Both the position numbers and the translations under genes were made by a program. The notes under the pieces were generated by a model that did no database searches, had not been told where the DNA came from, and saw nothing but the letters and a program-made list of their open reading frames with translations. Below are positions 36,833 through 47,700 of a stretch of 64,000 bases of DNA, piece after piece. Source of the DNA: Ceriagrion tenellum (taxonomy: Eukaryota; Arthropoda; Insecta; Odonata; Coenagrionidae). Each line of letters opens with the position of its first letter. Position 1 is the first letter of the stretch. The stretch covers positions 97,166,559 through 97,230,558 of the forward strand of contig OY720639.1 in assembly GCA_963169105.1 (NCBI GenBank). Direction: 5' to 3'.

Positions 36833-38015
36833 AAAAGTCCGCATTCATTCGCACATGGTCGACCGCATGGACTTCAGATAAAAATGATCGTTTAAATTTT
36901 TACCAATGTGCAGTGATAACAAAGGATGGGTGTTCGTATTTGAATGTATCTCGATTATTGTACATCTGGGTATCGTGCTCTTAATTTATCATTACCACTA
37001 ATCACATAATGGATTTGACGTGTGCATATACCGTGGGTGAGATTGTGCTCACGTGTGATTTTATCATTTTGTTGTTGTGATATCAACCGTGAGCGGCGTA
37101 AGTCATCTGTTATCTGGAAATTTATATGCAGTGATAACGACATTTTCTCCTCGCCGAATTGAAACACATTGACATTAACGCTGAATTAAAGTAAGCTTTT
37201 TTGCAAGGATGACAGATGCACCTGATAATAATGCGAGGTACGGGATAAGGGGGGATTGCAAACTGGTTGGTTTTGGTACGTTTTATGATTCGTTTGTTAA
37301 TCTGATTAGAACGTCTCCCAGCATCTGGCCTTGGATCCTCTGCTACGATGGAGCATTTAGTATGATAGTGCCAGTTTTCTTCGTCGGACCTTCGCGAGAA
37401 CCGAACTGCGTGTTATATGCCAGTAAACTCTCGTTGTGGTCGCTTAAATTTTTCGTTAAGCGTATAGTTAACTACGGAAAATCACTTATTTTATGGTCTT
37501 AACAGGGGTTATGCTAGGATGTGCGAAATTTTCGTGAGATGTACAATGTTCTGTATGTACGAAAAGTAATTTTGAAACAACCAATGGGAAAAGTCGTAAT
37601 ACAGCAGTCTTCGGCTGTGATTAATCCTTTGACGACACAGCAAATAAATTGGTCCGGAAGTACGCGAAATGTGCCGAGCTGGGATAGGCCGATGAGTATA
37701 AACCTTGGAGACCTTTGTAGGTTAGGTCAGGAGGAAAATGTAAAAGGTCAATTAGTTATAGAGTGAGGAAAACAAAGAGGTACAAGAGGAAGAAAGTTGT
37801 GAGAGTAAATTCGGAGTAGGTGTATGGGGTTGAAGAAGGTGATAAAAAATGGTGACCTGTTCAAGCCTGTGATACAATGAAGAGTATTGGGCTAGGTAGG
37901 AATAGTTGGGGAAGTTAAACTATTTTCAATGCTAGAAATGAGGGAAAGAGGCCAGTTGAACTGAAGAGAAACAAGTGTTATGGCTATCAGTATTTGCAGT
38001 CATTTTTTGTTGCTG
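36833..38015. other. Unannotated stretch
   Basis: A 97-residue plus frame (37209-37502) and an 81-residue frame (37521-37766) are open but match nothing I recognise and carry no domain signature. I see no repeats. Confidence 0.4.
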
Positions 38016-38212
38016 AAAGATCTAAGGCTTTCCCGGGGTATGTAGTCGTTGAAGGTTATTCGGGCTTCCCACGGGGTCAGACTCTCGTTTCCACCTACGC
38101 GTCGGGACGTTTCGATGAACGAGTGGTCCATCGTCATCTGACGATGATATCACTCGTTCATCACGAGTAGAGTCTTGACCCGGTGCGGAGCCCGAATAAC
38201 CTTCCACGATTA
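38016..38212. mobile_element. Foldback element with hammerhead-like remnants (38 kb)
   Basis: Inverted arms at 38045-38065 and 38190-38210 (GTTGAAGGTTATTCGGGC and its near complement). The centre has facing copies of a variant motif: CTGACGATG, then a loop with CACTCG, then TTCATCGAAACG on minus; the plus copy has ACGAG instead of GAAAC. A 10-bp repeat TTTGTTGCTG occurs at 38006-38015 and 38213-38222 and may be the target duplication. The stem II register differs from the 26-kb type, so ribozyme identity is less certain. Confidence 0.5.
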
Positions 38213-38970
38213 TTTGTTGCTGGTCAATAACTCCCCTGCATTCCATGCAAACTAACTTGATTAGGGTTTTTGTAACTAGTGGAACTGGTAATGAATGAGG
38301 ATGGAATACTGGAGACCATTATGGAAAGTGGAGTGTATTGAAGGAGGGGGTGTGGGATGAGAAGAAAAAGCATATTGTACGTTTTGTTGGACGGTAGGAA
38401 GTATGCAGAACTGAAGACTGAGATGATGTGCGGCAGCGGTACTATCCTAGGAAGTGTTCTATGAGAGAAGCAATGATCCATGGAAAACTTACCCTTTCTT
38501 TACTGAACGACCAAACAGTATTTACGAAAAAAAAGTTGGATGGTAATGTCTGGTGTCATATGTGAATCGGAGCGTGATCACAGTTATAGGCAACACATCC
38601 ATCTCGTTAACGGCCGAATGGCTTTGGTTCATACCGATTCCTCTACATTGCATTCGTAATAGTTACGAACTTAATGATGACTTAAATAGTGAGGACTCCT
38701 ATCGAATTTTGGAATGTGTTAACAGTTTTAACGTGCATATATCTTACTACGCGCTAGTGGCATTTATTTAAAAAAATTCATAACTCTTTCACGAAAACAA
38801 ATTCTAAGAGTAATTGCGTGCGTCTTCCCCTCTTACTGCATTCATTATTTAACATATGATACGCTTTAACTCGGAAAACTCGCTACTGTCCATTAAAAAA
38901 GTCGAGTCCGTTGAGTTTAGGATGCTGTATCTTCAAGAAGGTCAACATATTTATAACGAAATTAAATAAT

Positions 38971-39193
38971 ATTATAACAGAAACAATAATTGCATGTTTC
39001 CACTAGATGTTTAATGCGTACTAGCCATCATCAGTTACAAGACGAGTACATTCTTGTACCTGATGATGGCTCTGTGAGCTGAAACGCGTAATATGCATTT
39101 CTTGTGGGAAATCTTGTGGGAAAGTGCAATTATTGTTTCTGTTATAATATGACGAACTTCCACGACATCTCGCCTGAATCAGTTGAAATTATT
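38971..39193. mobile_element. Foldback element with hammerhead-like core (39 kb)
   Basis: A 223-bp element starting exactly with the inverted arm (38971-38994, reverse complement at 39125-39148, 24 bp perfect). Plus-strand core: CTGATGA 39060-39066, extra T, stem II GGCTC/GAGCT with a 3-nt loop, GAA 39081-39083, palindromic stem III ACGCGT 39084-39089. The minus-strand partner at 39034-39028 keeps CTGATGA but lost the GAAAC region. The flanks cgaaattaaataat (38957-38970) and cgaaatgaaataat (39194-39207) match at 13 of 14, a good target duplication. Confidence 0.7.
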
Positions 39194-39379
39194 CGAAATG
39201 AAATAATTTGATGGAGTGATCATTTCTACGCTCATTAATGCATGTAGAAATGTTTTCCTATCCTTATCTGCCCTTTAATCTAATCGATTTTCACGAAGTA
39301 AAATGCATTTGATAGAATGATCATTTCTACGTACATTAATGCATATAGAAATATTTCTTTATCCTTATCTGCACTTTTA

Positions 39380-40000
39380 CGATATTTTATTCTAAAAAAG
39401 ACCTGTTTTCGGTGCTCAAATTCTGATGGCCCGACTTCATGTTGACAATATCAGTTGTTGCTACGAACATGAAACGGCGGTGCGCATTCACCTGTGCGCG
39501 CATATGGTCGGTAAATGGCTTCCTACGAAAAGAGATCACCGGACCAGATTTTTCCTGCGGATGGCGAGCCGGACTCGCCATCCATGTTTTGGGGATCGCG
39601 AATCTGTTCCGGAGGATCCGATACTTCCGTCTGACGTCGGAAGTATATGTATAAAGAAAAGGAAATGAACGGGTCGCAATCTGGGAGAGTGCTTTTCCCA
39701 CGGGTGAGCCGAGAGCAGGTGTGTTTTCGCGGTCGTGCATGAAATATCGGTGACGTCCGCGGTGGGGTCGCATAATCGCGAGGTCGGCGGAATGTGTGGT
39801 CGGCGTTGCCCCCGATGGCGGGCGTGCCGACTCCACCCACTCCTCCGCGGCTCGCGGTGGGACGGTCTCGTGCATTTCCTTTCCCACCTCACGACTCATG
39901 CCCCGTTCACACCACGAACGTTAACGTCCATCGTATAAACTCACCATTGTTCCGTAGTTGTCGGAAAACGCTGCGTAGATGTGCGTTCGTATCGTCGTAA
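39380..40000. other. CpG-rich block with a 170-residue minus frame
   Basis: The longest open frame in the window (39387-39899, minus, 170 aa) lies here, but long frames also occur in the other frames, as expected in CpG-rich DNA. The product is rich in Arg, Pro and Ser with no recognised domain. I regard it as a composition effect, possibly a promoter or first-exon region. Confidence 0.3.
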
Positions 40001-40279
40001 AATTTAGTTGCTATCGTTCATACCATAGTTTAGTGTGTGCAAACATCTCGGGAGTATACCAGGGAAAAATAATCTGTAATAATCAACTGAAGTTAGCGAA
40101 ATGGAGGTGGGGAAAATATTGTCAATGATGATACAATAATAACGATGTTTATTACTCCTATACAATATACATAAAATACAATCAAGAAGATGGGGAGCTT
40201 TAGATAACCTAGAAGGAGACCTGTATTGAGGTTACCATCAAATAAGTAAATAAATAAATTACCATGCATTATTATTTTA

Positions 40280-40854
40280 CATGAAAGATTATACTAACGT
40301 TTAAAAAATTAATTCCTTAGCAAAATATGTCTTCATTATTTTGGTATTTAATTAGCCAATATCTTACATTTTTTATAAATGACGTTAGGTGTGATGCATT
40401 TTTGCAGTTAGAAGGTAGTAAATTGTACGCTTTGTTCGCTTATGAGGAGGGAGGGTTGTCATTTCCTTCAAAATACTCGCACAAAATACCAAGAGTCGTA
40501 GAAATGTGAGATTTCTACTCACGCTTGTGATAAATCGCTTTCTTCTCGATCGTATGTGGTACATCTTGCATTGGAGGGTGAGTCGGTAATTCCCCGTTCA
40601 TACTGCCATCGTACCTACCTATTAATGTGTGCTACCTCAGGTGGGAAGCGCTGTGTGAATGCACGTGGAAACCATCGTACATTTTTGTTCCTCACACCGC
40701 CAACTTAACTATTTACTACCTTCTAATTGCAGAAATGCATCACACCTAACCTCATTTATAAAAAATGTAAGATATTGGATATTTAAATATCAAAATATTG
40801 AAGACATATTTTGCTAAGGAATTGTTTTTTTAAATGTTGGTATGATTTTTCATG
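40280..40854. repeat. Large inverted repeat (arms ~145 bp)
   Basis: The left arm 40280-40426 and right arm 40709-40854 are reverse complements at roughly nine positions in ten, separated by about 280 bp. The arms share AAAATGTAAGATATTGG-type sequence and the AGGTGTGATGCAT motif. The shape fits a non-autonomous DNA transposon with long inverted ends. No target duplication was identified with confidence. Confidence 0.75.
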
Positions 40855-41966
40855 CTAAATAACAACTTAAATCATGCTGGAATCACCAAGAAATGGGACA
40901 AAATAAAGAAAGATAATCCATTTTGGAAAATTATTTGAAGAATGAAATAAAGTTTGTTGATGGAATTGTGGTGTCAGTTTGTTAAAACATTCTTAAAATC
41001 GCAGAAGTTCATGGGCACGCGGGCTTTAGTTTAAGTTTAGCCCGCTTCTCATGTCCGTGGTCGGAATGAACGGGGCATTGGGAATGTCGGAGAGGTTAGC
41101 GGATGTGAACGCCCGAATGCCATGCCAAATCGGAGAAATTGGTATAGCCGTGAACTCAGCAGATCTTCCGCTCGTCCCGGACTTCGTTTATGTGATGGTC
41201 TGAAGATATTTCTGGCGTGTTTCCGATTTCGGGGTCAGCGGAGGTATGCAGAATGTCTTCCGTCGTAACTCACCGGCACAAACACCTTGAGAGTCGTTCG
41301 AGTGCGGTTATTCTGCGCCTCTTAAAGGGCAACTAATATTCGTGCCGGTTATTAACATTCTAGCAATGGACGTTGTGCGAATGATAATAACACTGTGGTG
41401 TTGTTTTAGATGAAAATCAGAATCACCAGCGTGATATTCGTTCTCCTTCTTGTCGTTATCAATTATAACGTGTTTCACTGCCGCGAAAGTTTCACAATGA
41501 CCTTTACTCGTACGTTTTAGTTTTAAGATTTCATTTTATTTGCTGATAAATGCTGCCCGTGTTACATCTTCGCGATGATCAAAAAATCTTCGGACTATTT
41601 ACAGCAAAATGTATAACTCTTTTTACTATTCGTTGCATTTTTATTGTGTTTTTACGGAGTGGTAGTATTTGCTCGCATAATTCATCATGGCATTAAGTAA
41701 TACTGCATAAAAAATACCGGAATAGTTACCGTTGAAAAATCTTCAAATTATCGAATTGGTAGCTTCAGGTGTAACTTGGTGGAATTTGTGAACACTATAA
41801 TGATAACTCGTAACTTGGTGATTCCACATGAAACCCTGGTCGTTCCAATTGGTTTTCGACGATATAATTTTCCAAAAATTCTGAAAACGAGTTAAGCCTT
41901 GAATGCCGCTGTAAGTTCCGCCACTTTGTCTATCTTAATGCGATAGAACTCCTTTCCTATATTCTG

Positions 41967-42016
41967 AAGGCAGTTTGAGCGAAATGTCATTTCACCTAAA
42001 AGAATCAATGAATTCT
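41967..42016 (-). mobile_element. TTAA-ended MITE, terminal fragment
   Basis: About 50 bp (AAGGCAGTTTGAGCGAAATG and the following CACCTAAAAGAATCAATGAA) match the reverse-orientation terminus of the MITE family seen at 55620. The rest of the element is missing. Confidence 0.55.
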
Positions 42017-42779
42017 GAAGGAATCTTTGAATGTCGTTTTTCTACTAAGGATTTTCGCTGAGGATTATCGTCGATATTCCTCTGAACCTGAAGATGAAGT
42101 TGAACGTCGAAACCCAAATAAAGATATTTGGAATCACAAAGTTACGAGTTATCATTATAATTCAAATGATCGATTGATTTTCGTTGAGGATGGATCTTTG
42201 TGCCCGCCGGCTACACCGCGCGAAGGGTACAAAATTTAATCGCAGCGAGGGATTTTTAAATGCGGTCTTGTAGTTACTCGTTGCGACGCTTAGATGGTTT
42301 TTGAGGATTCGTTTTCCATCCTATGATGCTCCTACCTGCTGATTAAATTCGATCAATGCCGATGGTTTCAAGATTAAGCACGAAAGTACCCATCGGGCAT
42401 GAGGCTCGCGTTGTAGGATAAAAAAATGAAAATTTGAAAATTGAGTATTGATCACGGCATCAAAGCGAGACTGCGGGCGGGGTAAGGGACAATCCTTTCT
42501 TTCGGCTGGTGGATTTTTATTCACCACGTCCCTTCCGGGATCGAGTTCCGTCGATGTACGCACGGCTTTTACGAAAATTTCATTTGACAGGAAGTTTTTC
42601 CAAGTAGTCTTTTGCTGCGACCGACGTAGAGTGACATCACTCCGACGACCTATGAATGGATCATAGTTCACGATGATCGTTCATACGGGACGCATTCATT
42701 TTATGTGGGCGGAAAAATTCTGGAAGCATGACAGTCGCAGCACATGTTGGCTTTTTTGTATCGGGTTTTGTATATTGAA

Positions 42780-42906
42780 GTATATTATTGCGTCATTAAT
42801 AACACAAAATGTAGTTAATGCTTCCTACAGCTGCTAAAATTAAAATGTATCATTCGAATATGGTCTCCATCATGACTGGGGAACTATCTCGCTCAAACTC
42901 CCTTAA
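42780..42906 (-). mobile_element. TTAA-ended MITE, partial copy C1
   Basis: A 127-bp terminal part in minus orientation ending TCTCGCTCAAACTCCCTTAA. It is nearly the mirror image of the first ~125 bp of the next copy, from which it is separated by 29 bp, so the two form a hairpin-like unit. Confidence 0.7.
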
Positions 42907-42935
42907 GCTATCTCTCCTCTGTTTTCAAACCTCAT

Positions 42936-43488
42936 TTAAGGTAGTTTGAGCGAGATAATTCCCTAGTCATGATGGAGACCATATTCGAATTATACATTTT
43001 AATTTTAGCAGCTGTAGGAATCATGAATTTAATGCTGCATTATTAATTGTGCAATACCATAATTGTGTATGACTGAGATTCTAGGTAATCAAATACAAAT
43101 ATCCACATGTCTTTGATTTGACTCATTTTTTCACGTGGTACGTTCAAATCTCTGTCAAAACGGAAGGTTTTTTGCGATTCTGAAGAAATTGCGGTGAGAA
43201 TATGATTTATTTTCAAAAATATTTTAGAAAACATACAAACTACATGCTGTTAATTTTTTTGACGAGATCTAAGTGCTATAAATGCCTCATTTTTTAAATA
43301 AGGTCTCCGTGGAGTGCGTAACCTACCATTTTCCATGCAAAAGAGCTGGTATTATGGGCAAAGAAATCTCGGAAAGTAGTTCGGCAAGGGGCTGATAATT
43401 TAGTGTCTTTGGAATGGTGATATATTTTCTTTAAAATGAAACCAAATTCATTGATTTCTAAGTGAAATGATTTCGCTCAAATTACCTT
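42936..43488 (+). mobile_element. TTAA-ended MITE, copy C2
   Basis: A complete copy starting TTAAGGTAGTTTGAGCGAGA and ending CGCTCAAATTACCTT, 553 bp. Its internal part matches 3510-4015 in the same orientation. It directly abuts the inverted copy that follows. Confidence 0.8.
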
Positions 43489-43489
43489 G

Positions 43490-44030
43490 CGGTAGTTTTA
43501 GCTGCCTAGAAATTAATGAATTTGGTCTCATTTCAAAGAAAAATATATCATCCTTTCATTGTCACCAAAAATTCAACCCCTTACCAAATTACTTTCCGAG
43601 ATATATGCCAGGAAATACCAGCCCTTTTACATGGGAAATGGTACGTGTATGCACTCCAGAGAGACCTTATATTAAAAATGAGGCATTCCCTATACTTATA
43701 TCTCGTCAAAAATTCAACAAAGTGTAGTTTGTGTGCTTTCTGAACTATTTTTGAAAATTAATCATATTGTCACCGCTTTAAATTCTTCGGGATCACAATA
43801 AACCTTCCGTTTTGATGGAGTTTCAAACGTACCGCGTGAAAAAATGAGTCAACTTAAAGACTTATTTCGATATTTTCATTTGATTACTTACAATTTGTCA
43901 TGTAAGCTATATTATTGCACCATTAATAATGCAAAATTTAATTTGTGAGTCTCAGAGTTGGTGAAATTAAAACGTGTAATTCGAATATGGTATCTATTAT
44001 GATTACACTATTTCTCTCGTACTACCCTAA
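43490..44030 (-). mobile_element. TTAA-ended MITE, copy C3
   Basis: A complete copy in minus orientation immediately after C2. The right end is TCTCGTACTACCCTAA. The 43467-43743 frames within it come from the repeat and are not genes. Confidence 0.75.
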
Positions 44031-44700
44031 GTAGCCACTTGTGCGCGCTCTTGAAATTAAAGCCGCGGTTCAAATATGTAGTAGTTCATCATGCGCTTTA
44101 GATTTTTGATTCCAGGTCAGGTGTACTTTCCAACGGTGCGCAGGTAGGCATGCATCGATGGCGAATGGTCGGCGTTTAAATTAGTCTCGCGAGGCAGGAA
44201 TCCGTTAAGCGCTGGATGGCTTGACCAGTCGCTTCCACTGGAACCGATTAATCACGTTAAGTCGGGGAGAGCCGCGACCACCTCATGTAAAACGCTGCCG
44301 CGGGTAGGGAGGAAAAAAAAGAAAGCGTTCGGTTACAAAAAAAGATAAGTGTTGTGTATTTTTGTCTGCGTGTGTACACTTGAGAAAAGGAGAGCTGGAA
44401 GGCCAAGGCAGCGACCGTGTGTTTGTGTGTGTGCTTGCTTAATTAAGGCGTCCTCTCCGCCTTGTGGAGGATGAGTCGTTCGTTGCCCCATTCAGGCCGG
44501 CCTCCCTCTCCCCCCGCGTCTTGCTTAGAAAGCGGGGACCGCGGGGCGTTCTGTGTTGTCGGGAGAAAATCGCAAGGTTACGGTCACGGCTCGGAGACGA
44601 GCCCTCCCGCCCCTCTCTCCCCATCCTCTTCCTCTTGTGCCCCCTCCCCTCTCCTTCCTCCGGCCCTCCCATCCCGAGAACTCATATGACCCAACTCATG
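44031..44700. other. CpG-rich block
   Basis: GC-rich with long pyrimidine runs near 44500-44670 and a GT-rich run near 44410-44430. Overlapping frames on both strands are compositional. No gene recognised. Confidence 0.3.
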
Positions 44701-47700
44701 TATATTCTGGGGCCGTAGTTGGTGAATTGCTCCCCTCACTCTTCATAGTTCGAGCGAGCTATTTCTTCAGTCATGAGAGAGAAAATATTTATAAATTTGT
44801 TGAAATATTTAAGCCCGTAGTTAGAAGCATAATAAGTGATCATAGTGATATAAACGACCTCAAAACTTAGTTTTATGGCCCCGCAAAACCCCAGCTTTAC
44901 ACTTTTTTCTAATGACATAAAGCTAGGTTTCAAATTTGTTTAACCTTTTCTGTATGGAGATGTTTTGCGTTTACTTTGTAGTTCTTTCATTGCAATGCGT
45001 ATACAGTCAACTTAGCTTAAAATTTCTTCTATTAGCTCTTGTTATTTATCCTAAGGAAATGAAAACTGACGATCGAAAAATTCATTAGGATCTGTTATTT
45101 ATGATGATTAGTATTGAATGCTCTGCTATATCGCTATGAGGAATTAAGATTTCTAATATTCATACTCTTGTTTTTCTGAATCAATCGGGGGGCATCGAGT
45201 ATTTCAGAAATTCCAAAGGATGCAAAGGGAAGCTAAACATGTGATGAATAACCTTTCTTTTTACGTCCTCCTCGTTCCTCTAACCGTTATTCAGTGCACC
45301 AACCGAGTCTGATGAAGAACAATTTAATCATTTCGTACGTGAAAATAGAGAAAATATTATATCGGTCTTGGTTGCGGGTCTGATTGGCAGGAAGAAATAA
45401 CTCATGGGAAAAATGTCCTCGTCTTATCTGAGTTGAAGATGGAAAATGATTAAAACCTCAAGGTAGGTCGCTGTGAAACGAATACAACGGTCTGCAGGCG
45501 AGGCATTGAAGACAATGCACGAATGAAACCATAAAGGGCGCACTTGGACTCGCGGAGTACATTTGCTCGTTATCGCTTGACTTGGGAGTATCGTGAGTAT
45601 GGTCGAAGGAAGATATAACTTCCGTCTTCTACGGTGAAGGTATATCTTTCACCGTGAGGAGGAAGGAGCTGGTTAGCAGAATAATGAAAGCTTCCTTCTC
45701 TGTGATACTTTTTCTGTGCTCTGTGCTGGATCTCAGAGGAAATGTACTACGCTGGAGTATTTCAAATATTGTCTTTAATGACGGCTTTTCCTTACTGGTG
45801 AGAGTTGGAGAGGAAGACTATGGATGGAATATGTATTATGAATGACGTCGAAGTGAATGAAGGAATTGGGCGGTCTGCTTGTATAAGTGCTGAATGGAAA
45901 GCTAAAGAAACCAGTCTTTGGATTGCTGATGAACGATTTCTCTCTTGTGCCATTGTTTCCAATATTCTGGAATTATTAATTACTGTCGCAATTGTTTCTG
46001 AAAGTTAAGCGAAAAAAGCTTGTAAAGTGCCTTTCGTAACCCTTCGGTAACGATATTCCTCGCATCTAACTATTCTTTTCGGAGGACAACGCTATTTTCT
46101 ACCTTGGCTTAACGACAGGGAATCGTTGCATTGGCCAAATCGAAATATCCATATCTTGGTGGCTATATTTGGTTTTTAAGTATCCTGCATGAAGGTTACG
46201 ATTTAAAAATAATCAGATAAGGCTAAATTCTTGCGGTAAAAATGAATGTAGTTGTAGTTTTTGCTTTCAGTTCATCGAAAGGTGTCATTTCCTACCTATG
46301 AATGTTGTTAAATGTGAGTTTAATTATCTTTATTTTCTCTAACTAAACGTTTAGAAAGATAATAAACTAAGCGAAAATATCTCTGACATACCTACCTCTG
46401 ACCTACAGGTCAGAGAATGCTGTACTGTTGGTTGGCTGAGGAGGACCTATTTGACGTAATTTTATTTCTCTTCGGGAAAATCTTCAACATCGGGTTTATA
46501 CCGATGTATACTGCTTTGCGGCAGCGTTTTTATGTTTTAAATTAGAGGTTCAGCATTGCAATGGTTTCACAATCATTTTGGTGTGCTAACGACCTTATTT
46601 ATGAGGATTTCTGCACATTATTTTCCATCTCTCCGGAAAAAATTCTATTGAGTCAACTGTATTTGGCCGTGAATATATAATCCGTCTGGGAAATATGCAT
46701 TTTAGTATCCAATGTTTCTTCAGAGAGCTTACCTTCTTGTGCTTGCGACACACAAGGACTGTTCTTACTTCTAGATAAAATGTTTCGGAGTATTTTTCTG
46801 CCCTAGCGAGGAATGGCATAAGAGAAGACGAAGGCGTTTTTATTGATCGTTTTATTGATTAAGCGTTTATTTTCTTTTTGAAGGAAACGAGCGTCTTACG
46901 CCTGCTATGAAGTGAAATGTATGATCTTGGCCTTTAAACTTTTTTCATTATAAAAATTTCTTAAGCATTTCGTTATTACTATAGGCATGCTTTTTAATAT
47001 TTCTTTATGCATCCAAGTACAAATGACCGAGCTATCGCATGATCCCATTCCCCTATTCTACTCGATGAAATCCTCTTTTCATCAATCACATGTAACAAAC
47101 TGTTTTAATTGTGGATAATTCACATATCATATTGGCTGTGGTGACGGAAAGATTTTGTTATTTCTGTTCACTCGTGGAACTTTGTGATGTCCTCGTCGCT
47201 TGGTACTCGTGCGTAAGTTCTATGACTATGACTTATTATTTTTCAAGCAGTGTAATTTTCTTGTTACCCTCTGTGTTTCTATGGTCTGGAAAAATTTTCC
47301 TGTCGCGGCTTTGCGAAAAGATTCTCTTCCCTTGCAGATTGCGTGATTTCATGCCCGGTCGGGCGGAGTTGAGTTCGACTCAACATCAGCTATCAGACCA
47401 ACCTCCAGGTTGATCACTACGGTAGTGGCCATTCTCACGACGGATATTTATGTATTCTCTAAATTGCCGACGTCGGTTAAACGGCCCCCAATTGTCAGGT
47501 TACCCTCGTGCTCGCGTGTTGCCGTTGACGATTTACGATCATTTTCGATATTCATCTCAAGATATCGGTAAAAGTGAAAGTGAAAAATTACTACAGGAAA
47601 CCCGCTCTAATTCTATAATCGTCCACTGTCGTTGTTGTTAGCCTTTAAAGAGTCCAGGCTACGTATCAAAATTGCCGTTTTACTTTTCGCTTGGGGAGTG

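Noticed and set aside
39387..39899. 170-residue minus-strand frame, the longest in the window
   Set aside because: It lies in CpG-rich DNA where long frames occur in several frames on both strands. It has no domain, no convincing start context and no splice structure.
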